This document shows positions 37,662 to 47,303 of a stretch of DNA of 64,000 nt, piece by piece. Below the pieces are notes generated by a model that was not told the DNA's origin, did no database searches, and saw only the letters and a list, made by a program, of their open reading frames with translations. A program made the translations under genes and the position numbers. The first letter of the stretch is position 1, and each line of letters opens with the position of its first letter. Location: the NCBI GenBank assembly GCA_016721845.1, contig JADKHK010000007.1, positions 62,001 through 126,000 on the forward strand. The letters run 5' to 3'. The DNA comes from Lysobacterales bacterium. Lineage in GTDB: Bacteria > Pseudomonadota > Gammaproteobacteria > Xanthomonadales > Ahniellaceae.

Positions 37662-38822
37662 ATGCGTTTCCTCCTGATCCTGATGCTCGCGGCGGGCCTT
37701 GTCCGGGCTGCGCCGACCAGCGCGTTCAGCCACGAAGCCTACGTCTGGCAACGGCGCTGGACGCCGGAACTGGCACAGACCGTCGCGGATGCAGCCGACG
37801 TGTTCGCGGCGTATCGCGTGCTGGTCGGCGAGATCGACGCGCGAGGTGCCGTCGCGGTGGCGGTGGACTGGCCGGCGCTGGCGACTGCGAAGCGTCCGGT
37901 CGTGCTGGTGCTGCGGCTGCCGGGTGCGTCGCCGCGGGTCGATCCCGACGCCGTGGCGATGGTGTTGCGCGCTGCGCAGGCCGCCGCGCGTTCGGCCCAC
38001 GTCGGCGTGGCCGGCATCGAGATCGACCACGACTGCGCCCGGTCGCAATTGCCCGCCTACGCGACGCTGTTGCGCACGCTGCGTGCCCGTGTCGCGGTGC
38101 CGAAGTGGTCGATCACCGCCTTGCCGGACTGGCTGCAGAGCACGGCACTGACCGATGTACTCGCCGAAGTCGATGCCAGCGTGTTGCAGGTGCATGCGGT
38201 CGCGAAGCCCGGCAACGGCTTGTTCGATGCCGCGCAGGCGCTGCGCTGGATGCGCGCCTACGCCGAGGTCACGCCGAAGCCGTTTCGGGTGGCGTTGCCG
38301 GCGTATGCGACGCGGGTGTCGCAGGCCACCGATGGACGCATCCTCGCGATCGAGAGTGACGCGGCGACGATGCCGATCTTCGACGAAGCGGCGCGCGAAC
38401 TCGTGGTCGATCCGCGCCGGGTCGCCGTCGTTTTGCGCCGACTGCGCGAGTCGCCGCCACCGCGTTTCGACGGCATCGTCTGGTTCCGGTTGCCGCTCGT
38501 GTCGGATCGGCGGGCATGGTCGATCGACACCCTGCGCGCCGTCATTGCCGGCGAGGCCATGCATCGCCCGCTGCGCGCCGAACGGGTGCGCATCGGCACA
38601 GGGCCGAACGTCGATGTCGTGTTGCGCAACGACCAGCGGGTCGACGTGCTGGCGCCGCCAGCCGTCACGGTGCCGCGTGGATGCCATGACGGCGAAGGCG
38701 TGGCCGGCTACCGCTTCGATTCGGCACGCGCGCGCTTCGATTCAAACGCGCCGCCATTGCTGAAACCGGGCGCGTCGCGCACCATCGGTTGGGTCCACTG
38801 TCAGGGAAGTACGGCACCATGA
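37662..38822 (+). CDS. DUF3142-like secreted protein
   Basis: The 386-residue protein has a signal peptide (MRFLLILMLAAGLVRAAP) and the opening HEAYVWQRRWTPELAQ, followed by VAGIEIDHDCARSQLPAYATLL and WSITALPDWLQS. This pattern, in which an AYVWQR-type start precedes a TIM-barrel-like core with conserved acidic residues, fits DUF3142. No function is established. Its stop overlaps the next gene by 4 bp (ATGA), so the two are translationally coupled. Confidence 0.75.
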   Translation: MRFLLILMLAAGLVRAAPTSAFSHEAYVWQRRWTPELAQTVADAADVFAAYRVLVGEIDARGAVAVAVDWPALATAKRPVVLVLRLPGASPRVDPDAVAMVLRAAQAAARSAHVGVAGIEIDHDCARSQLPAYATLLRTLRARVAVPKWSITALPDWLQSTALTDVLAEVDASVLQVHAVAKPGNGLFDAAQALRWMRAYAEVTPKPFRVALPAYATRVSQATDGRILAIESDAATMPIFDEAARELVVDPRRVAVVLRRLRESPPPRFDGIVWFRLPLVSDRRAWSIDTLRAVIAGEAMHRPLRAERVRIGTGPNVDVVLRNDQRVDVLAPPAVTVPRGCHDGEGVAGYRFDSARARFDSNAPPLLKPGASRTIGWVHCQGSTAP

Positions 38823-41005
38823 TGCACCGGAACCGTTTGTCGCTCGCGTTGTTCGCCGCGCTCGTGGCCTCGTCGGCGTCGGCTTGCGGTCCGGACTTTC
38901 CGAACGAGGTGCTGGACGATCGCGCCCGCACGTTGTCGCACCTGCCCGAAGGCGCGTTCCATGTCGAAGTCGCGCGCCTGCTGCCGAAGCCGGATGCGCG
39001 CTTCGTCGCGAACGAATCGCAGGACTACTGGGAACCGGAGACCGCGCAGCGCGAACTGCGCAGCGAAGCCGAGGGTCGCGATCTCGACCCGGGCGAACAC
39101 GAGCGCGTCGTCGCGATGCGCCAGTCGGCCGATGCGGCGGCGGCCTACGCCGCCGGCGACGGGTTGCCGGACGACCTCCGCCACTACGTTGCCGGTGCGG
39201 TGGCCTGGGAGCACGATCAGCTGGACCTCGCGCGCGATCACTTCGAACGCGCGCTGGCCGCGAACACTGCAGCGGATGCGCGTCGCGCCAGCTGGGCGCA
39301 GTACATGCTCGCGCGCATCGCCGCACGCGGCGACGATCTCGATGCCGCAGCCGTGGCGTTCGCGAAGGTGCGCGAGCGTGTGGCCGCCGGTGCGCCGGAT
39401 CCGGTCGGGCTGGCGGTGGCGAGTTACGGCGAGGAAGCGGCGCTGCATCTCGATGCCTATTCAACCGCGCCGCTGAACCTGTATCTGCAACAAGCCGCGA
39501 CCGGTTCGGTGTCCGGCGCGAACTCGGTGCTGATGCTGACGCGCAGTGCCTTCAGTGACGCCGAGATGCTGAAGGCCTGGATCGCCGATCCGCTGGCGCG
39601 GCGCGTGGCAGTTGCTTATGCCTTCGCACGGTCAGGCGAGCTCGTGACCGATCGTCCTGGTCTCGAAGGCGCGGAATACGACTACCTGCGTGACCCCTAT
39701 CGCATCGGTGAATCGAGCGCGATCGTCGGCCTGCTCGAAGCCATCGAAGCATCACCGCAAGCCGATACGGACGGTGTGGATCGGCTTGCCGCAGTCGCTT
39801 ATCGCGCCGGGCGTTTCGATCTGGCGGAACGGCTGGTGACGCAGGATGCCTCGCCGCTCTCGGCCTGGGTGCGCGCCAAGCTCGCCTTGCGCAAGGGCGA
39901 TCGCGATGGTGCAGCGAAGGCCTATGCCGAGGCCGCGACCGGCTTCCCGCTTGAAGAAACCTGGGGCGGACAATTCGGCGTCAGTTCCGAATGGGAGGTC
40001 CTGCAGCCGCAGTGTCAGGTCAATGCCGAACTCGGTACGCTGAACCTTGCGCGCGGCGATTACGTCGCGGCGATGGAAGCGCTGTACGCCGCCGGCGGCC
40101 ACTACTGGATGGACGCGCAATACGTCGCCGATCGGGTGCTGACCCTGGACGAATTGCGCGCGTTCGTGGCGAAGCATGCCGCATCGGCAACGGCACCGAC
40201 CGAGGTCGCCGACGATGTCGAGGGCGCCGGCTATGGCGATGTCGCACCCTTGCTGCGCGACCTGTTCGCGCGGCGCCTGATGCGTGCCGGCCAGTACGAC
40301 GAGGCGTTGCCATATTTCCGCGATGACGACACGCGTGGCGCAGCGCAGCGTTATGCCGCCGCGCTTCGGCGCGCACAGGGCGGCGGCTTCTGGTTCGACC
40401 GCGTCGGTCGGGCCGAGGCCTGGTTCGAGGCGGCGACGATCGCGCGCGCGTCCGGCATGGAAATCCTCGGCACCGAAGGTCAGCCCGACTTCGAGATCTG
40501 GGGTGGCAATTACGGCCGCGATCCCGGTCACTACGACGCCGAGTGGAACTGGATTCCGGAGCCACCGACCGACCTGAAACTCGAAGGCGAGTGGATCGGC
40601 GCCGACGAACCGCAGCGCTTGGCGGCGTCTAAGCCGCCGTACCTGTCGCGCTTCCAGTATCGCCAGGTCGCCGCCGACCACGTGATGCAGGCGGCGAGCT
40701 TCGTGCCGACGCGTTCGCAGGCATTCGCGGCGATGTTGTGCACCGGCACCGGCTGGCTGATCGACCGCGAACCGGAGGCGGCGCAGGTGCTGTATCGCCG
40801 CTACGTCGCGGACGGGGCGCTGGTGCCGTTCGGCGCACATTTCGGGCGCGATTGCCCGGCGCCCGAATTCGAGCGGGCCCGCGAGCGGCTGAAGTTCGAG
40901 CGCGTGCAGGCCGCCAAGCAGGCGGTGCGCGACTACGCGCCGTGGATCGCCGGCGTAGTCGCGTTGCTGATCGGCGGCTGGTTCTGGCGTCGCCGTCGTC
41001 GTTGA
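38819..41005 (+). CDS. Exported TPR-like protein with C-terminal anchor
   Basis: The 728-residue protein opens with a signal sequence ending ASSASACGPDFPNEVL. The cysteine could be a lipidation site, but the lipobox is weak. The body is alpha-helical with TPR-like pairs (about residues 115-330 and 430-520). The C-terminus has one hydrophobic helix and an Arg-rich end (WIAGVVALLIGGWFWRRRRR). This suggests a periplasmic protein anchored by its C-terminus. It is co-translated with the DUF3142-like gene and the two probably act together; function unknown. Confidence 0.72.
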   Translation: MMHRNRLSLALFAALVASSASACGPDFPNEVLDDRARTLSHLPEGAFHVEVARLLPKPDARFVANESQDYWEPETAQRELRSEAEGRDLDPGEHERVVAMRQSADAAAAYAAGDGLPDDLRHYVAGAVAWEHDQLDLARDHFERALAANTAADARRASWAQYMLARIAARGDDLDAAAVAFAKVRERVAAGAPDPVGLAVASYGEEAALHLDAYSTAPLNLYLQQAATGSVSGANSVLMLTRSAFSDAEMLKAWIADPLARRVAVAYAFARSGELVTDRPGLEGAEYDYLRDPYRIGESSAIVGLLEAIEASPQADTDGVDRLAAVAYRAGRFDLAERLVTQDASPLSAWVRAKLALRKGDRDGAAKAYAEAATGFPLEETWGGQFGVSSEWEVLQPQCQVNAELGTLNLARGDYVAAMEALYAAGGHYWMDAQYVADRVLTLDELRAFVAKHAASATAPTEVADDVEGAGYGDVAPLLRDLFARRLMRAGQYDEALPYFRDDDTRGAAQRYAAALRRAQGGGFWFDRVGRAEAWFEAATIARASGMEILGTEGQPDFEIWGGNYGRDPGHYDAEWNWIPEPPTDLKLEGEWIGADEPQRLAASKPPYLSRFQYRQVAADHVMQAASFVPTRSQAFAAMLCTGTGWLIDREPEAAQVLYRRYVADGALVPFGAHFGRDCPAPEFERARERLKFERVQAAKQAVRDYAPWIAGVVALLIGGWFWRRRRR

Positions 41006-41061
41006 ATCCCTCGCCCCGCGCAGCGGGGAGAGGGTGCCCGAAGGGCGGGTGAGGGGTGCTT

Positions 41062-41667
41062 TCAATTCGACTTGCGTCCATCGAGCCGATGCGCTTCCAG
41101 CGCGCCCAACAGCCCGGGGATGATTTCGAGGATTTCCATGCGGCGTGCGAGGGTGATCGCCGGCGAGTTGTCGTCCTCGGTGCCAATCATCATCAATTCA
41201 TCGATCTGGTCGAGGTCTTCGCCCAGGCCTTCGATGCGGTCGCACATCTCGTCCCAGGCATCCGTGGCGAGGTCGATCGCGATCGAGAAACCCATGGCCC
41301 AGGCCAGTCCGAGGAATTCGTCGGTGCGCTCCGGATCCATGTCCTCCATGTCGGGTGCAGCCGCGATCAACGGCATGCATTCCTCTTCGCGACCTTCGGC
41401 CGCCGCGCCGACGCGGGTGCCGACGTCTTCCCAAAGGGACAGCACGCGTTCGCTCATCGCGTCGCGTTCCTCGACGCTGCGGAATTCGAAGCCTTCGCCC
41501 CAGATCGGCGGCAGCCACTGGTCGGGCGCAAGCGGCTGCGCGCAGACGTGCAGGGCACACAGGTAACCGTCCAGCATCTCGACGCTGAAGAAGCCGTTGG
41601 TGTCTTCGCAGCGTTCCTGCAGGAACTGGTCGAGGGCGTCGATGTCCTGTTCGCTGATCGTGGTCAT
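41062..41667 (-). CDS. UPF0149 (YecA/YgfB) family protein
   Basis: The 201-residue acidic, helical protein shows the UPF0149 pattern: LDQFLQERCEDTNGFFSVEMLDGYLCALHVCAQPLAPDQW (split at the FSVEMLDGYL block), then WAMGFSIAIDL. The E. coli YecA C-terminal SEC-C zinc motif is absent, so it is closer to YgfB-like members. Role unknown. Confidence 0.85.
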   Translation of the reverse strand: MTTISEQDIDALDQFLQERCEDTNGFFSVEMLDGYLCALHVCAQPLAPDQWLPPIWGEGFEFRSVEERDAMSERVLSLWEDVGTRVGAAAEGREEECMPLIAAAPDMEDMDPERTDEFLGLAWAMGFSIAIDLATDAWDEMCDRIEGLGEDLDQIDELMMIGTEDDNSPAITLARRMEILEIIPGLLGALEAHRLDGRKSN

Positions 41668-41711
41668 GCGGCGGCTCCTGGCGATGGGGCGCGCATTGTA
41701 GTGCCAACGCC

Positions 41712-42389
41712 TCAGGCTTTCGGGGCCCGGTACAGATTGGTCAGGCGCGAGATCAGGATGGCGACGAAGAGCACGCCGACGATCTGCTGAAGCATCGCCA
41801 GCGCGCGCGCGGCCGGGCTGACCGGCGTGATTTCGCCATAGCCGGTGCTGGTCAGCGTGGTCAGCGAGTAGTAGACGAGATCGCCGAACCCGGTGGTGCC
41901 GTCCGGATTGTTGGACGGATTGATGAAGATCGCCTGCGCGTCGTAGTGGATGACGATGGCGTAGGCGCTGGCCCAGAGCAGGCCGAGCAGCACGTAGACA
42001 CCGGCGATCGCGAACAGCTCGTCGAGGGTGATGACCTCGTCGCCGAGCACGTAGGCGAGCAGGGCGATCGCGGCATAGCCATGGAACACGACCTGCGCGA
42101 CCAGCATCGGCAGCTCGAACCCGGCCTGCGGCCCCAGCAGGTGCGCGAGCTGCAGCGACACCGTCGGCAGCGCGATGACCCAGCCGGAACGCCACATCTC
42201 GGCCTGGGCGCGGATCAGGCGCACGACCATCAGCACCACGGCCACATCCAGGACCTGAGCCAGCGGCCGCAGCGCCCGCGTCTCGTCCGCGAACGGGTAG
42301 ATCACCAGGCTGGCGGCCAGGGCCAGCACCATCGTGGCCGACGGTTGTCGCCACCAGGCGCGGGAATGGAACAGCCGTGGCAGGCTCAT
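41712..42389 (-). CDS. Potassium-channel-type membrane protein
   Basis: The 225-residue protein has several transmembrane helices. Near the C-terminus a pore loop reads YSLTTLTSTGYGEITP, where TxTGYG closely resembles the K+ selectivity filter TVGYG/TxGYG, followed by the final helix. It resembles bacterial two-pore-type Ion_trans_2 channels with extra N-terminal helices. There is no cytoplasmic RCK domain. It overlaps the ECF sigma factor gene by 4 bp and should be co-translated with it. Confidence 0.82.
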   Translation of the reverse strand: MSLPRLFHSRAWWRQPSATMVLALAASLVIYPFADETRALRPLAQVLDVAVVLMVVRLIRAQAEMWRSGWVIALPTVSLQLAHLLGPQAGFELPMLVAQVVFHGYAAIALLAYVLGDEVITLDELFAIAGVYVLLGLLWASAYAIVIHYDAQAIFINPSNNPDGTTGFGDLVYYSLTTLTSTGYGEITPVSPAARALAMLQQIVGVLFVAILISRLTNLYRAPKA

Positions 42390-42955
42390 CCGCCGCTGCC
42401 GAGTTCGCGGGCGAGGAAGGCCTTGGCCGTGCGCGTGTCGCGCTTCACCGTCGGCGTCGACACTCCCAGCAGTTCGGCCACCTGTTCGACTTCCAGCCCG
42501 GCGAAGAAGCGCAGCTCGACCACCTCGGCCAGACGCGGATCGAGCGCCTCCAGCTTCGACAATGCGGCGTCGATGCCGACCAGTTGCTCGGCCTGTGCAT
42601 CGATCGGCAGCGGCAGGCCTTCGAGGGCGTCCAGCGACACGTGTTCGGCGCCGGCACCGCGGCATTCGGCGACGCGGGCGCGGGCGTAGTCGATCACGAT
42701 CTGGCGCATCGCCCGTGCGGCGGTCGCGAAGAAATGCTTGCGACTGGCGTAGTCGCCACCGCCGCTTTGGCCGAACAGCTTGAGGTAGGCCTCGTTGACC
42801 AGGGCCTGGGTATTCAGGGTTTCGCCCCGGCGATGCCGGGCCAGCTCCGCACGGGCGATGCGGCGCAGGTCCTCATGGACGAGGCCGAGCAGGCGCTCGC
42901 GCGCGGCGTGGTCGTCGCTGTTCAGGGCGCGCGTCAGTTCGGCATCGAATCCCAT
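42386..42955 (-). CDS. ECF-family sigma factor, second copy
   Basis: The 189-residue sigma factor has region 2 (LNTQALVNEAYLKLFG, then HFFATAARAMRQIVIDYARAR) and region 4 (EVVELRFFAGLEVEQVAELLGVSTPTVKRDTRTAKAFL). It belongs to the same kinase-associated group as the factor at 16650 but is clearly diverged. No kinase is adjacent; instead a channel gene overlaps its end. Confidence 0.9.
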   Translation of the reverse strand: MGFDAELTRALNSDDHAARERLLGLVHEDLRRIARAELARHRRGETLNTQALVNEAYLKLFGQSGGGDYASRKHFFATAARAMRQIVIDYARARVAECRGAGAEHVSLDALEGLPLPIDAQAEQLVGIDAALSKLEALDPRLAEVVELRFFAGLEVEQVAELLGVSTPTVKRDTRTAKAFLARELGSGG

Positions 42956-43042
42956 GGACGAAGGCTAGCGCAGGCGCAGCGCATCCATCCATCGCGATGC
43001 ACGCCGCAGGCTGATAGCCTCGCCGGCCTGTCCGAGGTATCC

Positions 43043-44281
43043 ATGACCGAATCCGCCCCGGCGCCGGTGCGCAAGGCCGCGCTCATCTTCATCTTCATCA
43101 CCGTGGCGCTGGACATCCTCGCGCTCGGCATGATCATTCCGGTGCTGCCGCACCTGTTCGAGCATTTCCTCGGCAACGACACCGCGCTGGCGGCGCGCTA
43201 CTACGGCTTCGCCGGCATGCTCTGGGCGGCGATGCAGTTCCTGTTCTCGCCGGTGCTCGGCACCCTGTCCGACCGCTTCGGGCGGCGCCCGGTGGTGCTG
43301 CTGTCGAACCTCGGGCTGGGGCTCGACTACATCTTCATGGCGCTGGCGCCGGCGCTGTCCTGGCTGTTCGTCGGACGCGCGATCTCGGGCATCACCGCGG
43401 CCAGCATCACCACCGCCGGTGCCTACATCGCCGATGTCACGCCGGCGGAAAAACGCGCCGGGGCCTTCGGCATGATCGGTGCCGCCTTCGGTATCGGTTT
43501 CGTGATCGGGCCGGCGCTGGGCGGCGTGCTCGGCGGCATCGATCCGCGCCTGCCGTTCTGGGTCGCAGCGGGCATGAGCCTCGCGAACTTCTGCTACGGC
43601 TGGTTCGTGCTGCCGGAATCGCTGCCGCCGGAAAAGCGCACGCCGCGCTTCGTCTGGAAGACTGCCAATCCGCTCGGCGCGCTGCTGTGGCTGAAGAACC
43701 ACGACCAGTTGCTGCCGCTGGCCAGCGTGCATTTCCTGTCCAGCCTCGCGCACTACGTGTTGCCGAGCACCTTCGTGCTGTACACCGCCTATCGCTATCA
43801 CTGGGGCCCGACGGAAGTCGGCATCGCGCTCGGCTTGGTCGGCATCGCGTCGGCCATCGTCCAGGCGGGACTGACACGCCGCCTGGTGCCGCTGCTCGGC
43901 GAACGCCGGGCCATGGTCATCGGCCTGGCCTTCGGTGTCGCCGGATTCCTGATCTACGGCATCGCGCCCAGCGGTTACTGGATGCTCGCCGGCATCCCGG
44001 TGATGGCGTTCTGGGGTCTGGCCGGACCGGCCGGGCAGTCCTTGATGACGGCGCACCTCGAACCGCATGAACAAGGTCGCCTGCAAGGCGGCCTGTCGAG
44101 CCTGATGGGCGTCGCCGGCATGATCGGCCCCGGCCTGTTCACGCAGACCTTTGCCGCCTTCATCGGTCCGCAGCGCGGCCTGCATCTGCCGGGCGCGCCG
44201 ATGCTGATGGCCTCGCTGTTGTTGCTGCTGGCGATGGCCGTCGCGTGGCGAGTGACGCGGCCCGTCCCCGCCTTGCCCTGA
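43043..44281 (+). CDS. MFS transporter, TetA-like
   Basis: A 412-residue, 12-helix major facilitator protein. The loop 2-3 motif GTLSDRFGRRPVVLLS is intact, and motif C (GAAFGIGFVIGPALGGVLGG) in helix 5 marks it as an antiporter of the DHA1/tetracycline-resistance type. The acidic start of helix 1 (VALDILALGMIIPVLP) matches TetA-like proteins. Substrate specificity cannot be inferred. No TetR-type regulator is adjacent. Confidence 0.88.
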   Translation: MTESAPAPVRKAALIFIFITVALDILALGMIIPVLPHLFEHFLGNDTALAARYYGFAGMLWAAMQFLFSPVLGTLSDRFGRRPVVLLSNLGLGLDYIFMALAPALSWLFVGRAISGITAASITTAGAYIADVTPAEKRAGAFGMIGAAFGIGFVIGPALGGVLGGIDPRLPFWVAAGMSLANFCYGWFVLPESLPPEKRTPRFVWKTANPLGALLWLKNHDQLLPLASVHFLSSLAHYVLPSTFVLYTAYRYHWGPTEVGIALGLVGIASAIVQAGLTRRLVPLLGERRAMVIGLAFGVAGFLIYGIAPSGYWMLAGIPVMAFWGLAGPAGQSLMTAHLEPHEQGRLQGGLSSLMGVAGMIGPGLFTQTFAAFIGPQRGLHLPGAPMLMASLLLLLAMAVAWRVTRPVPALP

Positions 44282-47227
44282 TCACGGCACCCAGCGCGCG
44301 ATATAGAGGTCGGTGTCGCGGGCGCCTGCCTGGTTTGCGCGGTTGCTCGCAAACACCAGCCACTTGCCGTCCGGCGAGAACATCGGGAAGCCGTCGAAGC
44401 TCGGCGCCGTCGTGATGCGTTCTTCGCGGCCGTCGAAGCCGACGTAGCGGATGTCGAACTCGCGCGCGTCAGCGCCGATGTTGGTGGCGTAGACGACACC
44501 GCGTCCGTCCGGCGTCGGATAGGGCGCGAAACTGCCGACGCCGTGTCGCGTCAGTTGTTTCACGTTCGAACCGTCGGCGTCCATCACGAAGATCTCGAGC
44601 TGGCTCGGGCGCACGAGGTTTTGCTTCAACAGACGCTGGTAGTCGACCTGGGCATCACCCACGGGTCGCGACGCACGCCAGATGATCTTCGAACAGTCCG
44701 GCGTGAAGAAAGCGCCGCCGTCGTAGCCGGGCAGATTCGTCAGCTGCGTCACGTCGCCGCCGTCGCGATTGGCGACGTAGAGATCGAGGTCGCCATTGCG
44801 GGTGCTGGTGAACAGGATGCGGCCATCCTTGAAGCACTGGGTGGCTTCGGCGTCGTAGCCAGGGCCGGCGATGATCGGCATCGTTCTTCCGCCGGCATCG
44901 CGGCGCACGATGTCGAAGCTGTCGTAGATCGCCCAGACATAGCCCTGCGAATAATCCGGTTTCGCCGGGCAGGTCGGCGCGGCTGCTTCGGTGGTCGCGT
45001 AGATCAGCGAGTCGCCCTCCGGAAAATCGAAGTAGCCGCAGGTGGTGCGGCCTTTGCCGCTGGACACCAGTTCTGCCTTGCCGTTGTCGAGATCGAGCAC
45101 GTATTGCGCGTCGCAGTCGCCGCCCGGTGGCGTGCGCTGGAAGCTGAGCTTGCGCCCGTCCGGCGACCAGTAGGCTTCGGCGTTGTCGCCGCCGAAGGTC
45201 AGGCGACGCAGTTCGGCCAGATGCGGTTCGTCCTTGCGCATCAGTTCCGGCACCGCCTTGCCGGCCTGCGGTTCCCAGAGTTGCAGATGGCGCAGCTCGG
45301 TCCCGACGTCGAAGCTGGCGTGCGCGACGCTGGTCGGTGCGGCCTTCGGGTCCGATGCCGCGCCGGTGGGCGGATGCGCGGCCGGGGCCGCTTCGCCCGG
45401 GCGCTGCGACAACGTCGCGCGCAACGTCACCTCGGCGCCGTCGCGCTTCACGATCACGTCGATGGTGTCGCCGGGCTTGTGCTCGCGCAGCACGAAGGTC
45501 ATGTCGTACAGGTTGTTGATCGTGATGCCGGCCATGCCGACGATCACGTCGCCCTTTTTCAATCCGCCCTTTTCGGCCGGGCTGTTCGGACGCACGTCGC
45601 TGAGCTTGACGCCGCCGGTCGTCGCTTCCATCGCCGAATAGTCCGGCACCGAACCGAAGTAGGCGCCGTAGCCGCGGCTGTCGCCTGTGGTCGGCGACGC
45701 CGCGCTGGTGCGCACGTAGTCCGGACGAGGCCCGCGGCGCACGCCGTCCGCCAGCGCGGCGGTGATGCGCGCGACATCGGCGCCGCCGGCGATGTTCAAC
45801 AACGCGGCATCGTCCTCGGGCGAGTGGTACTGCTCGTGCGCGCCGGTGAACAGGTGCACCACCGGCACGCCGGCGGCGTAGAAACTCGAATGATCGCTCG
45901 GACCGTAACCGTCGCCGCCGGCCGTGATCTTCACCGACGGTGCAGCCTTGTTCGCAGCTGCGACGATCGCGTCCCAGGCGGTCGAACTGTCGGCGCCGAG
46001 CACATTGAGCTTGTGCTCGTTCATGCGTCCGACCATGTCGAGGTTGATCATCGCGGCGACGTCGCCGATCTTCCCGCTCGGCAGGTGCTCGACGAACCAG
46101 GCGCTGCCGCCAAGACCAATCTCCTCGGCCGAGAAGCCGACGAACATCAGCGAACGCCGCTCCATCGGCTCGCCATCGCGTTCGCCGAGCAGCTTCGCCG
46201 CGCACAGCATGCCGGCCACGCCGGACGCATTGTCGTCGGCGCCGTTGTGGATGGCGCGCACGTCGGGCTTGAAGCTGCCCTGGCCGCCCCAGCCGAGGTG
46301 ATCGAAGTGCGCACCGACGACGACATATTCGTCGGCCAGCGCACCGCGGCCGGGCAACACGCCGACCACGTTCTGCGTCTTCGCGATCACCGGATGCAAG
46401 TCGACGCGGCCTTCGGCGCGCGCGTCCTTCAGCGCGAACGAGGCCGGCTGGTAGGTCGCATCGATCGCGGCCTGCGCCTTCGCGAGCGTGGTGCCGCTCG
46501 CGAGCAGCCAGCGGTCGGCCTGGGCGCGCGTGACCTGCAGCACCGGGATGCCGGCGTCGGACAGCGGGCCCATGGTCTTCAGCGGCGGCAACTTGTCGGG
46601 CTCGTCCGGCGATTGCGGCGGTGCGACCAGCAACAGCGCGATGGCACCGGCCTCGCGTGCCTGGATGGCCTTGCTGCGCAGATCGGAATAGCGGGTCGGC
46701 TTCTTGCCCTCGAACGGCGACTTCTCGTCCGCTTCGCCCGGCTCGTAGCGGAGCGCGAGCACGGCTTTGCCTTTGACGTCGAGTCCGGCGTAATCGTCGT
46801 AATCCAGATCCTTGGCGCGGATGCCGTAACCCGCGAACACCAGTTCGCCCGAGAATTCCGCGGACTTCGAGAACCCGAGCGGAATCCAGTCCTGCGCGTA
46901 AACGGCGTCCTTCAACGCGTTGTGTTCGCCGACGCGGATGCCGGTATTCGCCTCGAACGCCTGCATTCGACCTTGCGTCGGCGCCGCCAGGCCGAGCGCG
47001 TCCATCCACTCGGCGATCGCGAGCGCGGCCTTGTCGTTTCCTTTCGTGCCGGTTCCGCGGCCTTCCATCGCGTCATCGGCGAGTACCGCGGTGACCTCGC
47101 GGAAGCAGGCTTCGGGATCGGCCGGCAGCGGCTTGGCGTGCGTGGCGGAAGCGGCGAGGGCGACGGCCGCGGCGAGCGGCAACAGGCGGGGCATGGGCAT
47201 GGGATGCATCCGGTTCAAGATCGACAT
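44282..47227 (-). CDS. Secreted M28 metallopeptidase - PDZ - beta-propeller fusion
   Basis: The 981-residue exported protein starts with a signal peptide ending ASATHA. A PA domain (about residues 105-230) is inserted before the M28 peptidase domain (about 265-500). Zinc ligands are visible: His in VGAHFDHLG, Asp in HNGADDNASG, the Glu pair in GFSAEEIGLGG, Asp in MINLDMVGR and His in QYHSPEDD. A PDZ domain follows (about 520-610; LSDVRPNSPAEKGGLKKGDVI), then a TolB/PD40-like propeller (about 690-981; YWSPDGRKLSFQR, FSPDGKWLVFASNR). Probably a periplasmic aminopeptidase with a substrate-recognition propeller. The exact start is uncertain; an ATG at 47209 is also possible. Confidence 0.88.
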   Translation of the reverse strand: MSILNRMHPMPMPRLLPLAAAVALAASATHAKPLPADPEACFREVTAVLADDAMEGRGTGTKGNDKAALAIAEWMDALGLAAPTQGRMQAFEANTGIRVGEHNALKDAVYAQDWIPLGFSKSAEFSGELVFAGYGIRAKDLDYDDYAGLDVKGKAVLALRYEPGEADEKSPFEGKKPTRYSDLRSKAIQAREAGAIALLLVAPPQSPDEPDKLPPLKTMGPLSDAGIPVLQVTRAQADRWLLASGTTLAKAQAAIDATYQPASFALKDARAEGRVDLHPVIAKTQNVVGVLPGRGALADEYVVVGAHFDHLGWGGQGSFKPDVRAIHNGADDNASGVAGMLCAAKLLGERDGEPMERRSLMFVGFSAEEIGLGGSAWFVEHLPSGKIGDVAAMINLDMVGRMNEHKLNVLGADSSTAWDAIVAAANKAAPSVKITAGGDGYGPSDHSSFYAAGVPVVHLFTGAHEQYHSPEDDAALLNIAGGADVARITAALADGVRRGPRPDYVRTSAASPTTGDSRGYGAYFGSVPDYSAMEATTGGVKLSDVRPNSPAEKGGLKKGDVIVGMAGITINNLYDMTFVLREHKPGDTIDVIVKRDGAEVTLRATLSQRPGEAAPAAHPPTGAASDPKAAPTSVAHASFDVGTELRHLQLWEPQAGKAVPELMRKDEPHLAELRRLTFGGDNAEAYWSPDGRKLSFQRTPPGGDCDAQYVLDLDNGKAELVSSGKGRTTCGYFDFPEGDSLIYATTEAAAPTCPAKPDYSQGYVWAIYDSFDIVRRDAGGRTMPIIAGPGYDAEATQCFKDGRILFTSTRNGDLDLYVANRDGGDVTQLTNLPGYDGGAFFTPDCSKIIWRASRPVGDAQVDYQRLLKQNLVRPSQLEIFVMDADGSNVKQLTRHGVGSFAPYPTPDGRGVVYATNIGADAREFDIRYVGFDGREERITTAPSFDGFPMFSPDGKWLVFASNRANQAGARDTDLYIARWVP

Positions 47228-47303
47228 TCAGCCTAGCAGCGCCACGGCAATGCCGGCATCGGCCCGCGTTGACATCGATCAATCCTGCGTCGATGCTGCC
47301 GCG

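Noticed and set aside
44543..47236. An 897-codon plus-strand open frame opposite the M28 gene
   Set aside because: Antisense shadow with His/Arg/Val-rich composition typical of reverse reading of GC-rich genes.
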